From: Halopseudomonas sabulinigri
GTDB lineage: Bacteria; Pseudomonadota; Gammaproteobacteria; Pseudomonadales; Pseudomonadaceae
Assembly: GCF_900105255.1 (NCBI RefSeq)
Contig: NZ_LT629763.1
Location: 2,666,001-2,730,000 of the forward strand
Direction: 5' to 3'
DNA length: 64,000 nucleotides
Below the pieces are notes generated by a model. It did not search any database, was not told where the DNA came from, and was given only the letters and a program-made list of their open reading frames with translations. This document shows, piece after piece, positions 40,553 through 49,359 of the stretch (its first letter is position 1; each line of letters starts with the position of its first letter). The position numbers were made by a program, and so were the translations under genes.

Positions 40553-41635
40553 TCAATCCTTGATCAGCGCTTCCACTTCGGCAATGCGCGCTTTCAGCGT
40601 TGCCATATCTTCACAACGCAGCGTGGCGTGGCCTACCTTGCGGCCGGCCTTGAAGGCCTTGCCGTAGTGGTGCAAATGGCATTGCGCGATAGCGGTAACC
40701 TGGCTTGCGTCCGGCACTTCACCGATGAAGTTGAGCATCGCGGCTTCGCCCAGGGTGGCGGTGGAGCCCAGCGGCAGGCCGGCGATGGCGCGCAGGTGGT
40801 TCTCGAACTGACTGCACTCGCTGCCTTCAATAGTCCAGTGACCGGAGTTGTGTACGCGTGGGGCGATCTCGTTGGCTTTCAGGCCGCCGTCGACTTCAAA
40901 GAACTCAAAGGCCATGACGCCGACGTAGTCCAGCTGATCCAGCACCTTGCCGACGTAGGCTTCGGCCTGTGCTTGCAGCGGGTGCGCGGTGCTGGCCACC
41001 GAGAGCTTGAGGATGCCATTCTCGTGGGTGTTGTGTACCAGTGGGTAAAAGCGGGTCTCGCCATCGCGGGCGCGCACGGCGATCAGCGAGACTTCACCGC
41101 TGAAGGGCACAAAGCCTTCCAGAATGCAGGGCACGCTGCCCAGCTCGGCGAAGGCACCGGCCACGTCGTCAGGCGCGCGCAGGACTTTCTGGCCCTTGCC
41201 GTCGTAGCCCAGGGTGCGGGTCTTCATCACCGCCGGCAGGCCAATGCGGGCAACGGCGTCGTCCAGATCGGCCTGCGACTGAATATCGGCAAACTCCGGG
41301 GTGGGAATGCCCAGCTCGCGGAACATCGACTTCTCGAACCAGCGATCGCGGGCGATGCGCAGGGCTTCGGCGTTGGGGTAAACCGGCACAAACTGGGCGA
41401 GAAAGGCGACGGTATCGGCGGGTACGCTTTCAAACTCGAAGGTCACTACATCGACTTCATTGGCCAACTGGCGCAGTGCGGTCTGATCGTTGTAGTCCGC
41501 CAGAATGTGCTTGCCGAGGGCCTGGGCGCAGGCATCGGGCGCGGGATCGAGGAAGGCAAACTCCAGCCCTAGCGGGGTCCCAGCCAGTGCCAGCATACGG
41601 CCCAGCTGGCCGCCACCAATAACGCCGATTTTCAT
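40553..41635 (-). CDS. purK: 5-(carboxyamino)imidazole ribonucleotide synthase
   Basis: ATP-grasp enzyme of purine synthesis that adds bicarbonate to AIR, giving N5-CAIR for PurE. The 360-residue protein has the N-terminal GVIGGGQLGRMLALAG, the ATP-grasp segment VMKTRTLGYDGKGQKV and FEFFEVDGGLKANEIAPRVHNSGHWTIEG. GAGGA precedes the ATG. It follows purE by 10 bp, and its bicarbonate demand fits the carbonic anhydrase gene nearby. Confidence 0.96.
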   Translation of the reverse strand: MKIGVIGGGQLGRMLALAGTPLGLEFAFLDPAPDACAQALGKHILADYNDQTALRQLANEVDVVTFEFESVPADTVAFLAQFVPVYPNAEALRIARDRWFEKSMFRELGIPTPEFADIQSQADLDDAVARIGLPAVMKTRTLGYDGKGQKVLRAPDDVAGAFAELGSVPCILEGFVPFSGEVSLIAVRARDGETRFYPLVHNTHENGILKLSVASTAHPLQAQAEAYVGKVLDQLDYVGVMAFEFFEVDGGLKANEIAPRVHNSGHWTIEGSECSQFENHLRAIAGLPLGSTATLGEAAMLNFIGEVPDASQVTAIAQCHLHHYGKAFKAGRKVGHATLRCEDMATLKARIAEVEALIKD

Positions 41636-41645
41636 GGTCGATTCC

Positions 41646-42137
41646 TCAAGCCTGACGCGGGTCGGCGTTGTTCAGCACGTTTTCGGTTTGCTGCGCGCGA
41701 AAGTCCTGCAGCGCCTGGCTGAACTCGGGGTGCTTGCCGCCGAGAATGCTGGCTGACAGCAGTGCCGCATTGACCGCGCCGGCCTTGCCGATGGCCAGGG
41801 TGGCGACCGGCACGCCGGCGGGCATCTGCACGATGGACAGCAGCGAGTCGACACCGGACAGCATGGACGATTGCACCGGCACACCGAGTACCGGCAGATG
41901 CGTCTTGGCTGCGCACATGCCCGGCAGGTGCGCGGCGCCGCCGGCTCCCGCGATGATCACCTCGATGCCCTTGCCAGCCGCTTCTTCGGCGTACTGGAAC
42001 AGCAAGTCAGGGGTGCGGTGGGCAGACACTACCTTTACTTCGTAGGGGATACCCAGTTGATCCAGCATATCGGCCGTATGGCTCAGGGTGGACCAATCGG
42101 ACTTGGAGCCCATGATCACGCCTACCAGTGCGCTCAT
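41646..42137 (-). CDS. purE: N5-carboxyaminoimidazole ribonucleotide mutase
   Basis: PurE converts N5-CAIR to CAIR. The 163-residue protein has the class I signature [37 protein letters not shown] and the C-terminal LNNADPR. The frame is open to 42224, but ATG 42137 after GAGG gives the family N-terminus. First gene of purEK. Confidence 0.96.
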   Translation of the reverse strand: MSALVGVIMGSKSDWSTLSHTADMLDQLGIPYEVKVVSAHRTPDLLFQYAEEAAGKGIEVIIAGAGGAAHLPGMCAAKTHLPVLGVPVQSSMLSGVDSLLSIVQMPAGVPVATLAIGKAGAVNAALLSASILGGKHPEFSQALQDFRAQQTENVLNNADPRQA

Positions 42138-42291
42138 CTGTTTTGTGCCTCGTTCAGTGTTGCCGCCCGCAGACGGTAAAAACCAACAAGCCACGGCAGA
42201 GACCTGTCGTGGCTTGGAGAACACAGTGCGGGTGCTGCAGAGAGCGGCCCGCGCTGCAAAATAGAATCAAGCGGCGAAGTATACCCCGATT

Positions 42292-42321
42292 ACGGGCAAT
42301 ACAGAATGCTGTATTGCCCGT
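42292..42321. other. 13-bp perfect stem-loop after the carbonic anhydrase gene
   Basis: Stem ACGGGCAATACAG / CTGTATTGCCCGT with a 4-base loop, ending 4 bp from the carbonic anhydrase stop. There is no T tract on either strand. It may protect the mRNA 3' end or act as a weak terminator. Confidence 0.6.
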
Positions 42322-42325
42322 GGTC

Positions 42326-43033
42326 TCAGCGCTTGGCGCTGACCGGGTAGCGCGCCTTGGGGGTAGCCATGGGCAGCGGACCTTCGCCGATCTGGCGGAA
42401 CTTGTTGGTCTCCGCATCGTAGGCGCGAATCTGCGCAGTCTCGATGTCGTACACCCAGCCGTGGATGAACAGCTCACCGCGTGCCAGCCGCGAGGCGACC
42501 GACGGATGCGTTGCCAGGTGCTGCAGTTGGGCGATGACGTTTTCCTCGGTCATCATGCCGAGCTTTTCTTCGCTGCAGCTGCAGTTGTCTTCAACCACGA
42601 TCTTGGCGACTTCAGCGTGACGCAGCCAGGCCTTGACGGTCGGTAGCGAGTCAAGGGTTTCCGGGTTGAGTACGGCTTTCATCGCGCCGCAGTCGGAGTG
42701 ACCGCAGATGATGATGTGCTGCACGTTCAGCGCCAACACCGCGAACTCGATGGCGGTGGAGACGCCGCCCATCATCTGGCCGTAAGGCGGTACCACGTTG
42801 CCGACGTTGCGCGAGACGAACAGGTCGCCGGGTGAGCTCTGGGTGATCAGCTCGGGTGCAACGCGCGAGTCGGCGCAGGTGATGAACATGGCGCGCGGAA
42901 TCTGCTCGTGCGCCAATTGTTTGAACAGCTCCTGCTGGGTGGGATAGACCTCGTTGCGGAAGCGGTTGAAGCCATCGACGATCTGCTTGAGGGCCTCGTC
43001 GGCTGTTTCGTTGCGTCTGGAGTCGTTGTTCAT
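42326..43033 (-). CDS. Beta-class carbonic anhydrase
   Basis: Zinc enzyme interconverting CO2 and bicarbonate, 235 residues. The zinc ligands are C53 in CADSR (catalytic dyad D55-R57), H112 and C115 in CGHSDCGAM. The VSRNVGNVVPPYG block supports the class. Neighbours consume bicarbonate: purK downstream and pyruvate carboxylase upstream on the same strand. The supply role is inference from that context. Confidence 0.93.
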   Translation of the reverse strand: MNNDSRRNETADEALKQIVDGFNRFRNEVYPTQQELFKQLAHEQIPRAMFITCADSRVAPELITQSSPGDLFVSRNVGNVVPPYGQMMGGVSTAIEFAVLALNVQHIIICGHSDCGAMKAVLNPETLDSLPTVKAWLRHAEVAKIVVEDNCSCSEEKLGMMTEENVIAQLQHLATHPSVASRLARGELFIHGWVYDIETAQIRAYDAETNKFRQIGEGPLPMATPKARYPVSAKR

Positions 43034-43094
43034 ATCGCAGTCTCAATCATCAGGTTTGTACTGTTGGGATAGACGATGACCGGGTCGCATACGA

Positions 43095-43150
43095 CACCGG
43101 CGCCTGAAGGCGCCGGTGCAGTTAATTGTCAGCGGGTGTTTCCACCCGCT
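43095..43150 (-). other. Two tandem hairpins between pycB and the carbonic anhydrase gene
   Basis: CACCGGCGCC-TGAA-GGCGCCGGTG (43095-43118) and AGCGGGTG-TTTC-CACCCGCT (43131-43150) are both perfect. They lie just beyond the pycB stop. Without a T tract they look like an RNA-processing or weak termination element. Confidence 0.55.
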
Positions 43151-43162
43151 GGCGGCACCGGC

Positions 43163-44974
43163 TCAGGCTTCGATTTCGATCAGAATGTCGCCGGGGGTCA
43201 CGCGATCCCCCTTGGCAACGTTGACCGCTTTCACGGTGCCGGCGATGGCGGCCTGGATCTCACTTTCCATCTTCATCGCTTCGCTGACCAGTACCGCCTG
43301 GCCGGCTTTCACGCTGTCGCCAACGGCCACCAGCACATCCACCACGTTGCCAGGCATGCTGGTGGTCACGTGGCCGGGTTCGCTGGCCTGCTTGCGCTTG
43401 CCGCTGCCTTCGCCAACAAAGGCGTTAAGCGGTTCAAAGACGGCCTCTTCCGGCATACCGTCGAGGCTCAGGTAGAAGTGGCGCTTGCCATCGCCCTTGA
43501 CGCCCACGCCGGTGATGTCGACGCGATAGGACTCGCCGTGCACGTCGATGATGAACTCGGTAGGCACGCCGTCGCTGGCGGCCGCCGGGGCGCCTTCGCC
43601 CGGCAGCGGCAGCAGCTCTTCGGGTTTCAAGGTGCCGGCTTCGCGTTCTTCGAGGAACTTGCGGCCGATGTCCGGGAACATGGCATAGGTCAGCACGTCT
43701 TCCTCGGTCTTGGCCAGTTCGCCGACTTCACCGCGCAGGCGGTCCATCTCCGGTTTGAGCAGGTCGGCCGGGCGTACGTCGATCACTTCTTCACCGCCGA
43801 TGGCCTGGCGCTGCAGTTTCTGGTTGATCTGTCCCGGTGCCTGGCCGTAACGGCCCTGCAGGTAGAGCTTCACCTCGTTGGTGATGGTCTTGTAACGCTC
43901 GCCAGCCAGCACGTTGAATACCGCCTGGGTACCGACAATCTGCGAGGTGGGAGTGACCAGCGGCGGGAAGCCGAGGTCTTCACGCACCCGCGGGATTTCT
44001 GCGAACACGTCCTGGATGCGGTCCAGTGCGCCCTGTTCCTTCAACTGGTTGGCCAGGTTGGACATCATGCCGCCCGGCACCTGGTTGACCTGTACGCGGG
44101 TATCCACCCCGGTGAAGTCGCTTTCGTACTGGTGATACTTCTTGCGCACGGCGTGGAAGTACATGCCGATTTCCTGCAGCAGTTCCAGGTCCAGGCCGGT
44201 ATCAAATTCAGTGCCCTTGAGCGCGGCGACCATGGATTCGGTACCTGGATGGCTGGTACCCCAGGCCATGGAGGAAATCGCGGTGTCAATATGGTCGGCA
44301 CCGTTTTCGATTGCCTTGAGCTGACACATGGAAGCCAAACCCGCGGTGTCGTGCGAGTGGATGAAGACCGGCAGATCCAGCTCGGCTTTCAGCGCCTTGA
44401 CCAGTTCGCCGGTGGCAAATGGCGTCAGCAGGCCGGCCATATCCTTGATGGCGATGGAGTCGACACCCATGTCGGCCATGGCGCGGGCCTGTTTCACGAA
44501 GGCCTCGACCGTGTGCACCGGGCTGGTGGTGTAGGCAATGGTGCCCTGGGCGTGCTTGCCGGCGGCCTTGACCGCCTCGATGGCGACCTTGAGGTTGCGC
44601 ACATCGTTCATGGCATCAAAGATGCGGAACACGTCGATGCCGTTCTCGGCGGCCTTGGCGACGAAGGCTCGGACCACGTCATCGCTGTAGTGGCGGTAGC
44701 CCAGCAGGTTCTGACCACGCAGCAGCATTTGCAGGCGAGTGTTGGGCAGTGCGGCGCGCAGCTGACGCAGGCGCTCCCAGGGGTCTTCCTTGAGGAAGCG
44801 CACGCAGGCGTCGAAGGTGGCGCCGCCCCAGACTTCCAGCGACCAGTAGCCTACCTGGTCCAGCTTGCCGCAGATCGGCAGCATGTCTTCGGTGCGCAGT
44901 CGGGTGGCCAGCAGCGACTGGTGGGCGTCGCGCAGGATGGTGTCGGTTACGGTGATTTTGCGTGTGTTGCTCAT
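43163..44974 (-). CDS. pycB: Pyruvate carboxylase subunit B (carboxyltransferase and biotin carrier)
   Basis: Transfers CO2 from biotin to pyruvate, giving oxaloacetate. The 603-residue protein has the HMGL-like carboxyltransferase barrel with TDTILRDAHQSLLATR, the metal-binding HSHDTAG, a PYC/OADA conserved domain, and a C-terminal biotinyl domain with biotin lysine K568 in SEAMKMESE. Annotations may name it oxaloacetate decarboxylase alpha (oadA), but no membrane subunits are present and it is paired with a biotin carboxylase subunit. The frame is open to 45022, but ATG 44974 after GAGGAAC is the family start. Confidence 0.93.
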   Translation of the reverse strand: MSNTRKITVTDTILRDAHQSLLATRLRTEDMLPICGKLDQVGYWSLEVWGGATFDACVRFLKEDPWERLRQLRAALPNTRLQMLLRGQNLLGYRHYSDDVVRAFVAKAAENGIDVFRIFDAMNDVRNLKVAIEAVKAAGKHAQGTIAYTTSPVHTVEAFVKQARAMADMGVDSIAIKDMAGLLTPFATGELVKALKAELDLPVFIHSHDTAGLASMCQLKAIENGADHIDTAISSMAWGTSHPGTESMVAALKGTEFDTGLDLELLQEIGMYFHAVRKKYHQYESDFTGVDTRVQVNQVPGGMMSNLANQLKEQGALDRIQDVFAEIPRVREDLGFPPLVTPTSQIVGTQAVFNVLAGERYKTITNEVKLYLQGRYGQAPGQINQKLQRQAIGGEEVIDVRPADLLKPEMDRLRGEVGELAKTEEDVLTYAMFPDIGRKFLEEREAGTLKPEELLPLPGEGAPAAASDGVPTEFIIDVHGESYRVDITGVGVKGDGKRHFYLSLDGMPEEAVFEPLNAFVGEGSGKRKQASEPGHVTTSMPGNVVDVLVAVGDSVKAGQAVLVSEAMKMESEIQAAIAGTVKAVNVAKGDRVTPGDILIEIEA

Positions 44975-44989
44975 TTTATGTTCCTCATC

Positions 44990-45014
44990 AGCGGCAAGCT
45001 TGAAGCTTGCCGCT
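44990..45014. repeat. REP-like palindrome between pycA and pycB
   Basis: A perfect inverted repeat with 12-base arms AGCGGCAAGCTT / AAGCTTGCCGCT around a single G. It fills the 44-bp gap between the two pyc genes, 4 bp after the pycA stop. The arms contain the core of the heptamer array upstream of glmU. It resembles short palindromic elements common in Pseudomonas genomes. Confidence 0.75.
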
Positions 45015-45018
45015 AGTG

Positions 45019-46434
45019 TCATAGTCCGGCGTGCGCAGCAATCGCGGTGGCGATGGCCAGGGCCAATTCTTCGGGTTTGCGTTTTACCGAGTAGTTCAGC
45101 AGTTCCGGGTGCGCTTCGACAAAACTGGTGTTGAACACGCCGCTGCGGAATTCCGCGTTACGCAGAATCTCCTGGTAGTAGGGCGTGGTGGTCTTCACCC
45201 CTTGCAGACGCATGTCATCCAGCGCACGCAGGCCGCGGTCCATGGCTTCTTCCCAGGTTGGCGCCCAGACAATCAGCTTCAGGCACATGGAGTCGAAGTT
45301 CGGCGGAATGGTGTAACCGGTGTAGATCGCGGTATCCACGCGCACGCCGGGGCCGCCGGGGGCGTAATAACGGGTGATCTTGCCGAAGGAGGGGAAGAAG
45401 TTGTTCTTCGGGTCCTCGGCATTGATGCGGAACTGGATGGCAAAACCCTGGTGCTGGATGTCTTCCTGCTTGACCGACAGCGGCAGGCCAGAGGCGATGC
45501 GGATCTGCTCACGCACCACATCCATGCCGGTGATCTGCTCGGTAATGGTGTGCTCAACCTGCACCCGGGTATTCATTTCCATGAAGTAGACCTCGCCTTC
45601 GGCGAGCAGGAACTCCACGGTACCGGCGTTCTCGTAGCCCACCGCCTGCGCTGCCTTGACCGCCAGGTCGCCGATGTAGGCGCGCTGTTCGGGGGTCAGC
45701 TGCGGGCTGGGGGCGATTTCGATCAGCTTCTGATTACGCCGCTGGATCGAGCAGTCGCGCTCGAACAGGTGCACGGTGTTGCCATGACTGTCGGCCAGAA
45801 TTTGCGCCTCGATGTGCTTGGGATTGACGATGCACTTCTCGAGGAAAATATCGGCAGAACCGAAGGCTTTGGTCGCCTCGGAGATAACCCGTGGCCAAGC
45901 CTGCTCCAGTTCGGCCTTGTCGTTGCAGCGGCGAATGCCGCGCCCGCCACCACCGGAGGTGGCCTTGAGCATCACCGGGTAACCAACGCGGTCGGCTTCG
46001 CGCAGCGCTTCGGCCAGGTCGGCCAGGTTGTCTTCGGTGCCGGGGGTCACCGGCACGCCAGCGGCGATCATGCTGCGGCGGGCCTGGGTCTTGTCACCCA
46101 TGCGGGTAATTACATCGCCAGACGGGCCGATGAACTTGACCCCGCGTTCGGCGCAGATGTGCGCCAGCTCGGCATTTTCAGACAGAAAACCGTACCCGGG
46201 ATGCAGGGCATCACAGCCGGTTTCAACCGCCAGATTCACCAGCTGACGTGGATTGAGATAGCCGGCCAGCGGGTCGCTGCCGACATTGTAGGATTCATCG
46301 GCGCGTTTTACATGCAGGGCGTAACGGTCGGCGTCGGTATAAATCGCGACCGAGGTAATGCCCATCTCGGCGCAGGCGCGGACGATGCGAACCGCGATTT
46401 CACCACGGTTGGCAATCAGGATTTTCTTGATCAC
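45019..46434 (-). CDS. pycA: Pyruvate carboxylase subunit A (biotin carboxylase)
   Basis: ATP-dependent carboxylation of the biotin carried by PycB. The 471-residue protein shows KKILIANRGEIAVRIVRA at the start, the ATP-grasp glycine loop KATSGGGGRGIRR, LFERDCSIQRRNQKLIE, FMEMNTRVQVEHTITE and GFAIQFRINAEDP. The start is GTG 46434 after GAGGA. It heads pycAB and is divergent from pycR, the usual pseudomonad layout of the split enzyme. Confidence 0.95.
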   Translation of the reverse strand: MIKKILIANRGEIAVRIVRACAEMGITSVAIYTDADRYALHVKRADESYNVGSDPLAGYLNPRQLVNLAVETGCDALHPGYGFLSENAELAHICAERGVKFIGPSGDVITRMGDKTQARRSMIAAGVPVTPGTEDNLADLAEALREADRVGYPVMLKATSGGGGRGIRRCNDKAELEQAWPRVISEATKAFGSADIFLEKCIVNPKHIEAQILADSHGNTVHLFERDCSIQRRNQKLIEIAPSPQLTPEQRAYIGDLAVKAAQAVGYENAGTVEFLLAEGEVYFMEMNTRVQVEHTITEQITGMDVVREQIRIASGLPLSVKQEDIQHQGFAIQFRINAEDPKNNFFPSFGKITRYYAPGGPGVRVDTAIYTGYTIPPNFDSMCLKLIVWAPTWEEAMDRGLRALDDMRLQGVKTTTPYYQEILRNAEFRSGVFNTSFVEAHPELLNYSVKRKPEELALAIATAIAAHAGL

Positions 46435-46605
46435 GTACGCGTTCCTCGTGTGGGTGATCGAGTGGAGGCTCGAACAGCATTGTGTAAAACCTGCTTAAAG
46501 CCTTCGTATCACCGCGCCGGTGCGTGGCCGACGGGTAATACATTGCAAAATATTTCTCTGCTTACCCTAGGTGGCTGGCCTGCGCATGTGAAATGAATAA
46601 TATTT

Positions 46606-46646
46606 GGCTTATCTATAAGTAATTGCTTATGTATGCGCTATAAGCC
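46606..46646. promoter_or_regulatory. Repeated CTTAT/ATAAG motifs in the pycR-pycA intergenic region
   Basis: GGCTTAT (46606-46612) and ATAAGCC (46640-46646) form an inverted pair 27 bases apart. Inside lie further copies: CTTAT-N2-ATAAG (46608-46619) and another CTTAT. The cluster sits 65 bp upstream of pycR in an otherwise GC-rich genome, and is a plausible PycR binding region of the LysR type. Confidence 0.5.
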
Positions 46647-46710
46647 ATCATTTTCGCCGGTTGGCGCGCGCTCGCCGCGCCGGTAAAAGTACCCATTCAG
46701 GTTAGACCAT

Positions 46711-47646
46711 ATGCGTAAATCCCTGCTGCGGATGACCCTGCGCCAACTGCAGGTGTTTCGTGCCGTGTGCGCCAGCCGTTCCTACAGCCGCGCGGCGGAA
46801 GCCATGTCGCTTACCCAGCCGGCGGTCAGTTTGCAGATTCGCCAGCTGGAGGAGCAGGTGGGGCTGCCGCTCTTCGAGTATGTGGGGCGCAAGCTGTACT
46901 TGACCGAAGCGGCGGAATCTCTGCTGCAGGCCAGTGGCGATATCTTCGACCGTCTGGACAGCCTCGAAATGAACCTTTCCAGCCTGCAGGGCAGCCTGCG
47001 CGGTGAGTTGCGACTGGCGGCGGCGAGCAGCATTCAGTATGTGCTGCCCCACCTGTTGGCGGCGTTTCGCCAGCGCTTCCCGGAGGTCAGTTTTCACGTC
47101 GAGGTCGCCAGCCGCGCGCAGATCATTCAGCGGCTGGCGGACAACCGCGACGACCTGGTGCTGATGGGCTTGGTGCCGGCCGATCGTGCGCTGGAGTTCT
47201 TTCCGTTTCTGAATAACCCGATTGTCGCGGTGGCGGCGCCGGATCATCCGCTGGCTGGCCAGCAACAGTTACCCCTCTCGCGGCTGGAGTCGAGCATGGT
47301 GTTGCAGCGCGAAGCGGGCTCTGGGATTCGCAAGGCCTGCGACGAGTTTTTGCAGCTCAAGCGCGTGCACCTGCAGCAAACGATGCAGCTGGGCTCGACC
47401 GAGGCGCTGGTGCAGGGCGCCATTGCCGGGCTGGGCGTGGCGTTGGTGCCGGGCCACGCGGCAGCGCCCTATATTCGTCACGGCGAGCTGGTTTGTCTGA
47501 ATGTGGTGGAGCTGCCGCTGATGCGCAGCTGGTGCGCTGTGCACGCGCGCGGCAAGCGCCTCAGCCCGGTGGCGGAGGCGTTTCTGGGCTTTCTGCGAGA
47601 GGAGCGGGCGTTGATCCGCCGGTTGGCGGAGCCCTTTGAACCCTGA
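46711..47646 (+). CDS. pycR: LysR-family regulator of pyruvate carboxylase
   Basis: A 311-residue LysR regulator: N-terminal helix-turn-helix TLRQLQVFRAVCASRSYSRAAEAMSLTQPAVSLQIRQLEEQ (about 9-49), then a linker helix and a periplasmic-binding-protein-like effector domain. It is divergent from pycAB, matching PycR of P. aeruginosa in position and family. The effector is unknown. Confidence 0.88.
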   Translation: MRKSLLRMTLRQLQVFRAVCASRSYSRAAEAMSLTQPAVSLQIRQLEEQVGLPLFEYVGRKLYLTEAAESLLQASGDIFDRLDSLEMNLSSLQGSLRGELRLAAASSIQYVLPHLLAAFRQRFPEVSFHVEVASRAQIIQRLADNRDDLVLMGLVPADRALEFFPFLNNPIVAVAAPDHPLAGQQQLPLSRLESSMVLQREAGSGIRKACDEFLQLKRVHLQQTMQLGSTEALVQGAIAGLGVALVPGHAAAPYIRHGELVCLNVVELPLMRSWCAVHARGKRLSPVAEAFLGFLREERALIRRLAEPFEP

Positions 47647-47661
47647 GCCCCGAGCCGCGTC

Positions 47662-47868
47662 TCAGTAAAGGCGCTGGCTGCGGTGGTGATCAGTTTGGCC
47701 GAGCAATTCCGGAAAGTCGCAGAAAGTGGCCTGCAGGCTCTGACTTTCGCGGTAGTCTTCGATGGCGCGCCGATAGGCCATGCGCCGTTTATCTTCCTGG
47801 CGGCGCCGCTCGCGGCGCACGTTGTTACTGGAGCTGCTGTCACTAAGGTAGTCTGGATCAAAGGCCAT
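47662..47868 (-). CDS. Small conserved basic protein, possibly PA3496 family
   Basis: A 68-residue protein with a Ser-rich N-terminal part and the basic helix RRERRRQEDKRRMAYRRAIEDYRE, then DFPELLG. It has GGAGA before its ATG. The pattern recalls the PA3496 family described as putative envelope integrity proteins, but I hold that name only loosely. It is convergent with pycR. Confidence 0.6.
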   Translation of the reverse strand: MAFDPDYLSDSSSSNNVRRERRRQEDKRRMAYRRAIEDYRESQSLQATFCDFPELLGQTDHHRSQRLY

Positions 47869-48074
47869 GGGGCTGTCTCCGCGTCACTGAGTGTTGGCAA
47901 GGAACCGGCGGCCACCCAACTGCCTTTGCGGGTTTGCCAGCGGTTCCGTAACGCGCCCATCATGAGTGCTCCGGGATGACGCGATGATGACAGCCACAGA
48001 CCGTCTGTCGGCCCAGGCGAACGGCTCCGCGCCGTGCCAGCGCAATAATAAAAAACGCTAAACAGGAGTAGCGC

Positions 48075-49184
48075 ATGTTCGAGCTGGACCGACACCTGGC
48101 ACAGGATATTGTCGACCGCGCCATGGCGATCCTGCCCTACAACGTCAATGTCATGGACCGCCAGGGGCTGATCATTGGCAGCGGTGACAGCAGCCGCATC
48201 GATACCCGCCACGAGGGCGCGCAGCTGGTGCTGGCCAATCAGCGGGTCGTGGCGCTGGATGAGCAGGCAGCGGCCTGTCTGCAGGGCGTCAAGCCGGGTA
48301 TCAACCTGCCGCTGCTGCACGCCGGGCGGCTGGTTGGCGTACTCGGCATCACCGGCGACCCCGATCAGGTGCGACCCTTCGCCGAGCTGCTGCGCATGAC
48401 CGCCGAGATGCTGGTCGAGCAGCGGGTGCTGCAGGCCGAGCAGCATTGGCGCGGTCAGCAGCAGGAGGCCTGGCTGGTCAATCTGCTGGATCGCAAATAC
48501 GCAATCGAAAGTCTGACCGAGGACGCCGAGCGCCTGCGCATGCGCTGGAACTGGCCGCTGCAACCTTGCCTGATTTGCCTGTCGGCGGAGACCGATCATC
48601 AGCACGCTCAAGGCCAGTTGGTAACGCAGATGCGGGCCCGCCACCCGGCCGATATTGTGCTGCCATTGGGTTTGCACGATGTGCTCTGGCTACGCAGCGG
48701 CAAATCGCATGCGCCCAAGCTCAGTTGGCTGGAACAGGTAGACAAGCGCGAATGGCCGGTGGGGCGACTGTTGATCGCTGAGGCCATCGATAGTCTGGCG
48801 GACCTGCGCGAAGCCACCGAGGCGCTGCTCAACCTGCGTGATTACGCCCAGGATCTGCGTCTCTCCGAGCGGCTGATTCGGTTGGCCGACTACCGCCTGG
48901 CGGTGCTGTTACACCATCTGCAACCCTCTTGGACGGTGCACCAGTTGCTGGCGCCGCTGGAGCCGCTGCTTCAGGCCGATGGCAATGGTCAATTGCTGCA
49001 CACCCTGCGTGTCTGGCTGGCGCACAACGGCCACGCGCAGAGCTGCGCCGCGGCGCTGGCGATCCACCGCAATAGCCTGCGTTATCGTCTGGAGCGCATC
49101 GCCGAGATCACCGGGCTGAATCTGGATGCCATGCCACATCGCGTGCTGTTGAGTATTGGCCTGTCTTTGCTTCCGGAAAAATAG
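48075..49184 (+). CDS. CdaR/SdaR-family regulator of glycerate use
   Basis: A 369-residue regulator: N-terminal sugar-diacid recognition domain (about 1-135, starting LDRHLAQDIVDRAMAILPYNVNVMD), a middle region, and a C-terminal PucR/CdaR helix-turn-helix HSQSCAAALAIHRNSLRYRLERIAEITGLN (written from about residue 318; the first residues read NGHAQSCAAALA). E. coli CdaR activates glucarate, galactarate and glycerate genes. The next two genes, a GntP permease and glycerate kinase, are the likely targets. Confidence 0.9.
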   Translation: MFELDRHLAQDIVDRAMAILPYNVNVMDRQGLIIGSGDSSRIDTRHEGAQLVLANQRVVALDEQAAACLQGVKPGINLPLLHAGRLVGVLGITGDPDQVRPFAELLRMTAEMLVEQRVLQAEQHWRGQQQEAWLVNLLDRKYAIESLTEDAERLRMRWNWPLQPCLICLSAETDHQHAQGQLVTQMRARHPADIVLPLGLHDVLWLRSGKSHAPKLSWLEQVDKREWPVGRLLIAEAIDSLADLREATEALLNLRDYAQDLRLSERLIRLADYRLAVLLHHLQPSWTVHQLLAPLEPLLQADGNGQLLHTLRVWLAHNGHAQSCAAALAIHRNSLRYRLERIAEITGLNLDAMPHRVLLSIGLSLLPEK

Positions 49185-49359
49185 GCCGCACGCGGCTTGG
49201 GCGTCTGCCCATATACGGCAGGCGAATTAGTCTTTTTTATTGTGCGGATGCATAGGGTAATTGCGCCGCGGCTGGGCAACAATGGTTGCTTGGCTGCGCC
49301 CTGAGTGGGCTGTAGCCCGTTCACCCATACCGGCAAACACAATAAAAAGGAGTTCAGTC

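Noticed and set aside
43163-44974. Oxaloacetate decarboxylase alpha subunit (sodium pump)
   Set aside because: The beta and gamma membrane subunits are absent and a biotin carboxylase subunit is adjacent, so a two-subunit pyruvate carboxylase fits better.
49284-49320. A sigma-54-like element upstream of the GntP permease gene (TGGGCA ... TTGCT)
   Set aside because: The spacing between the GG and GC pairs is 11-12 bases instead of 10.
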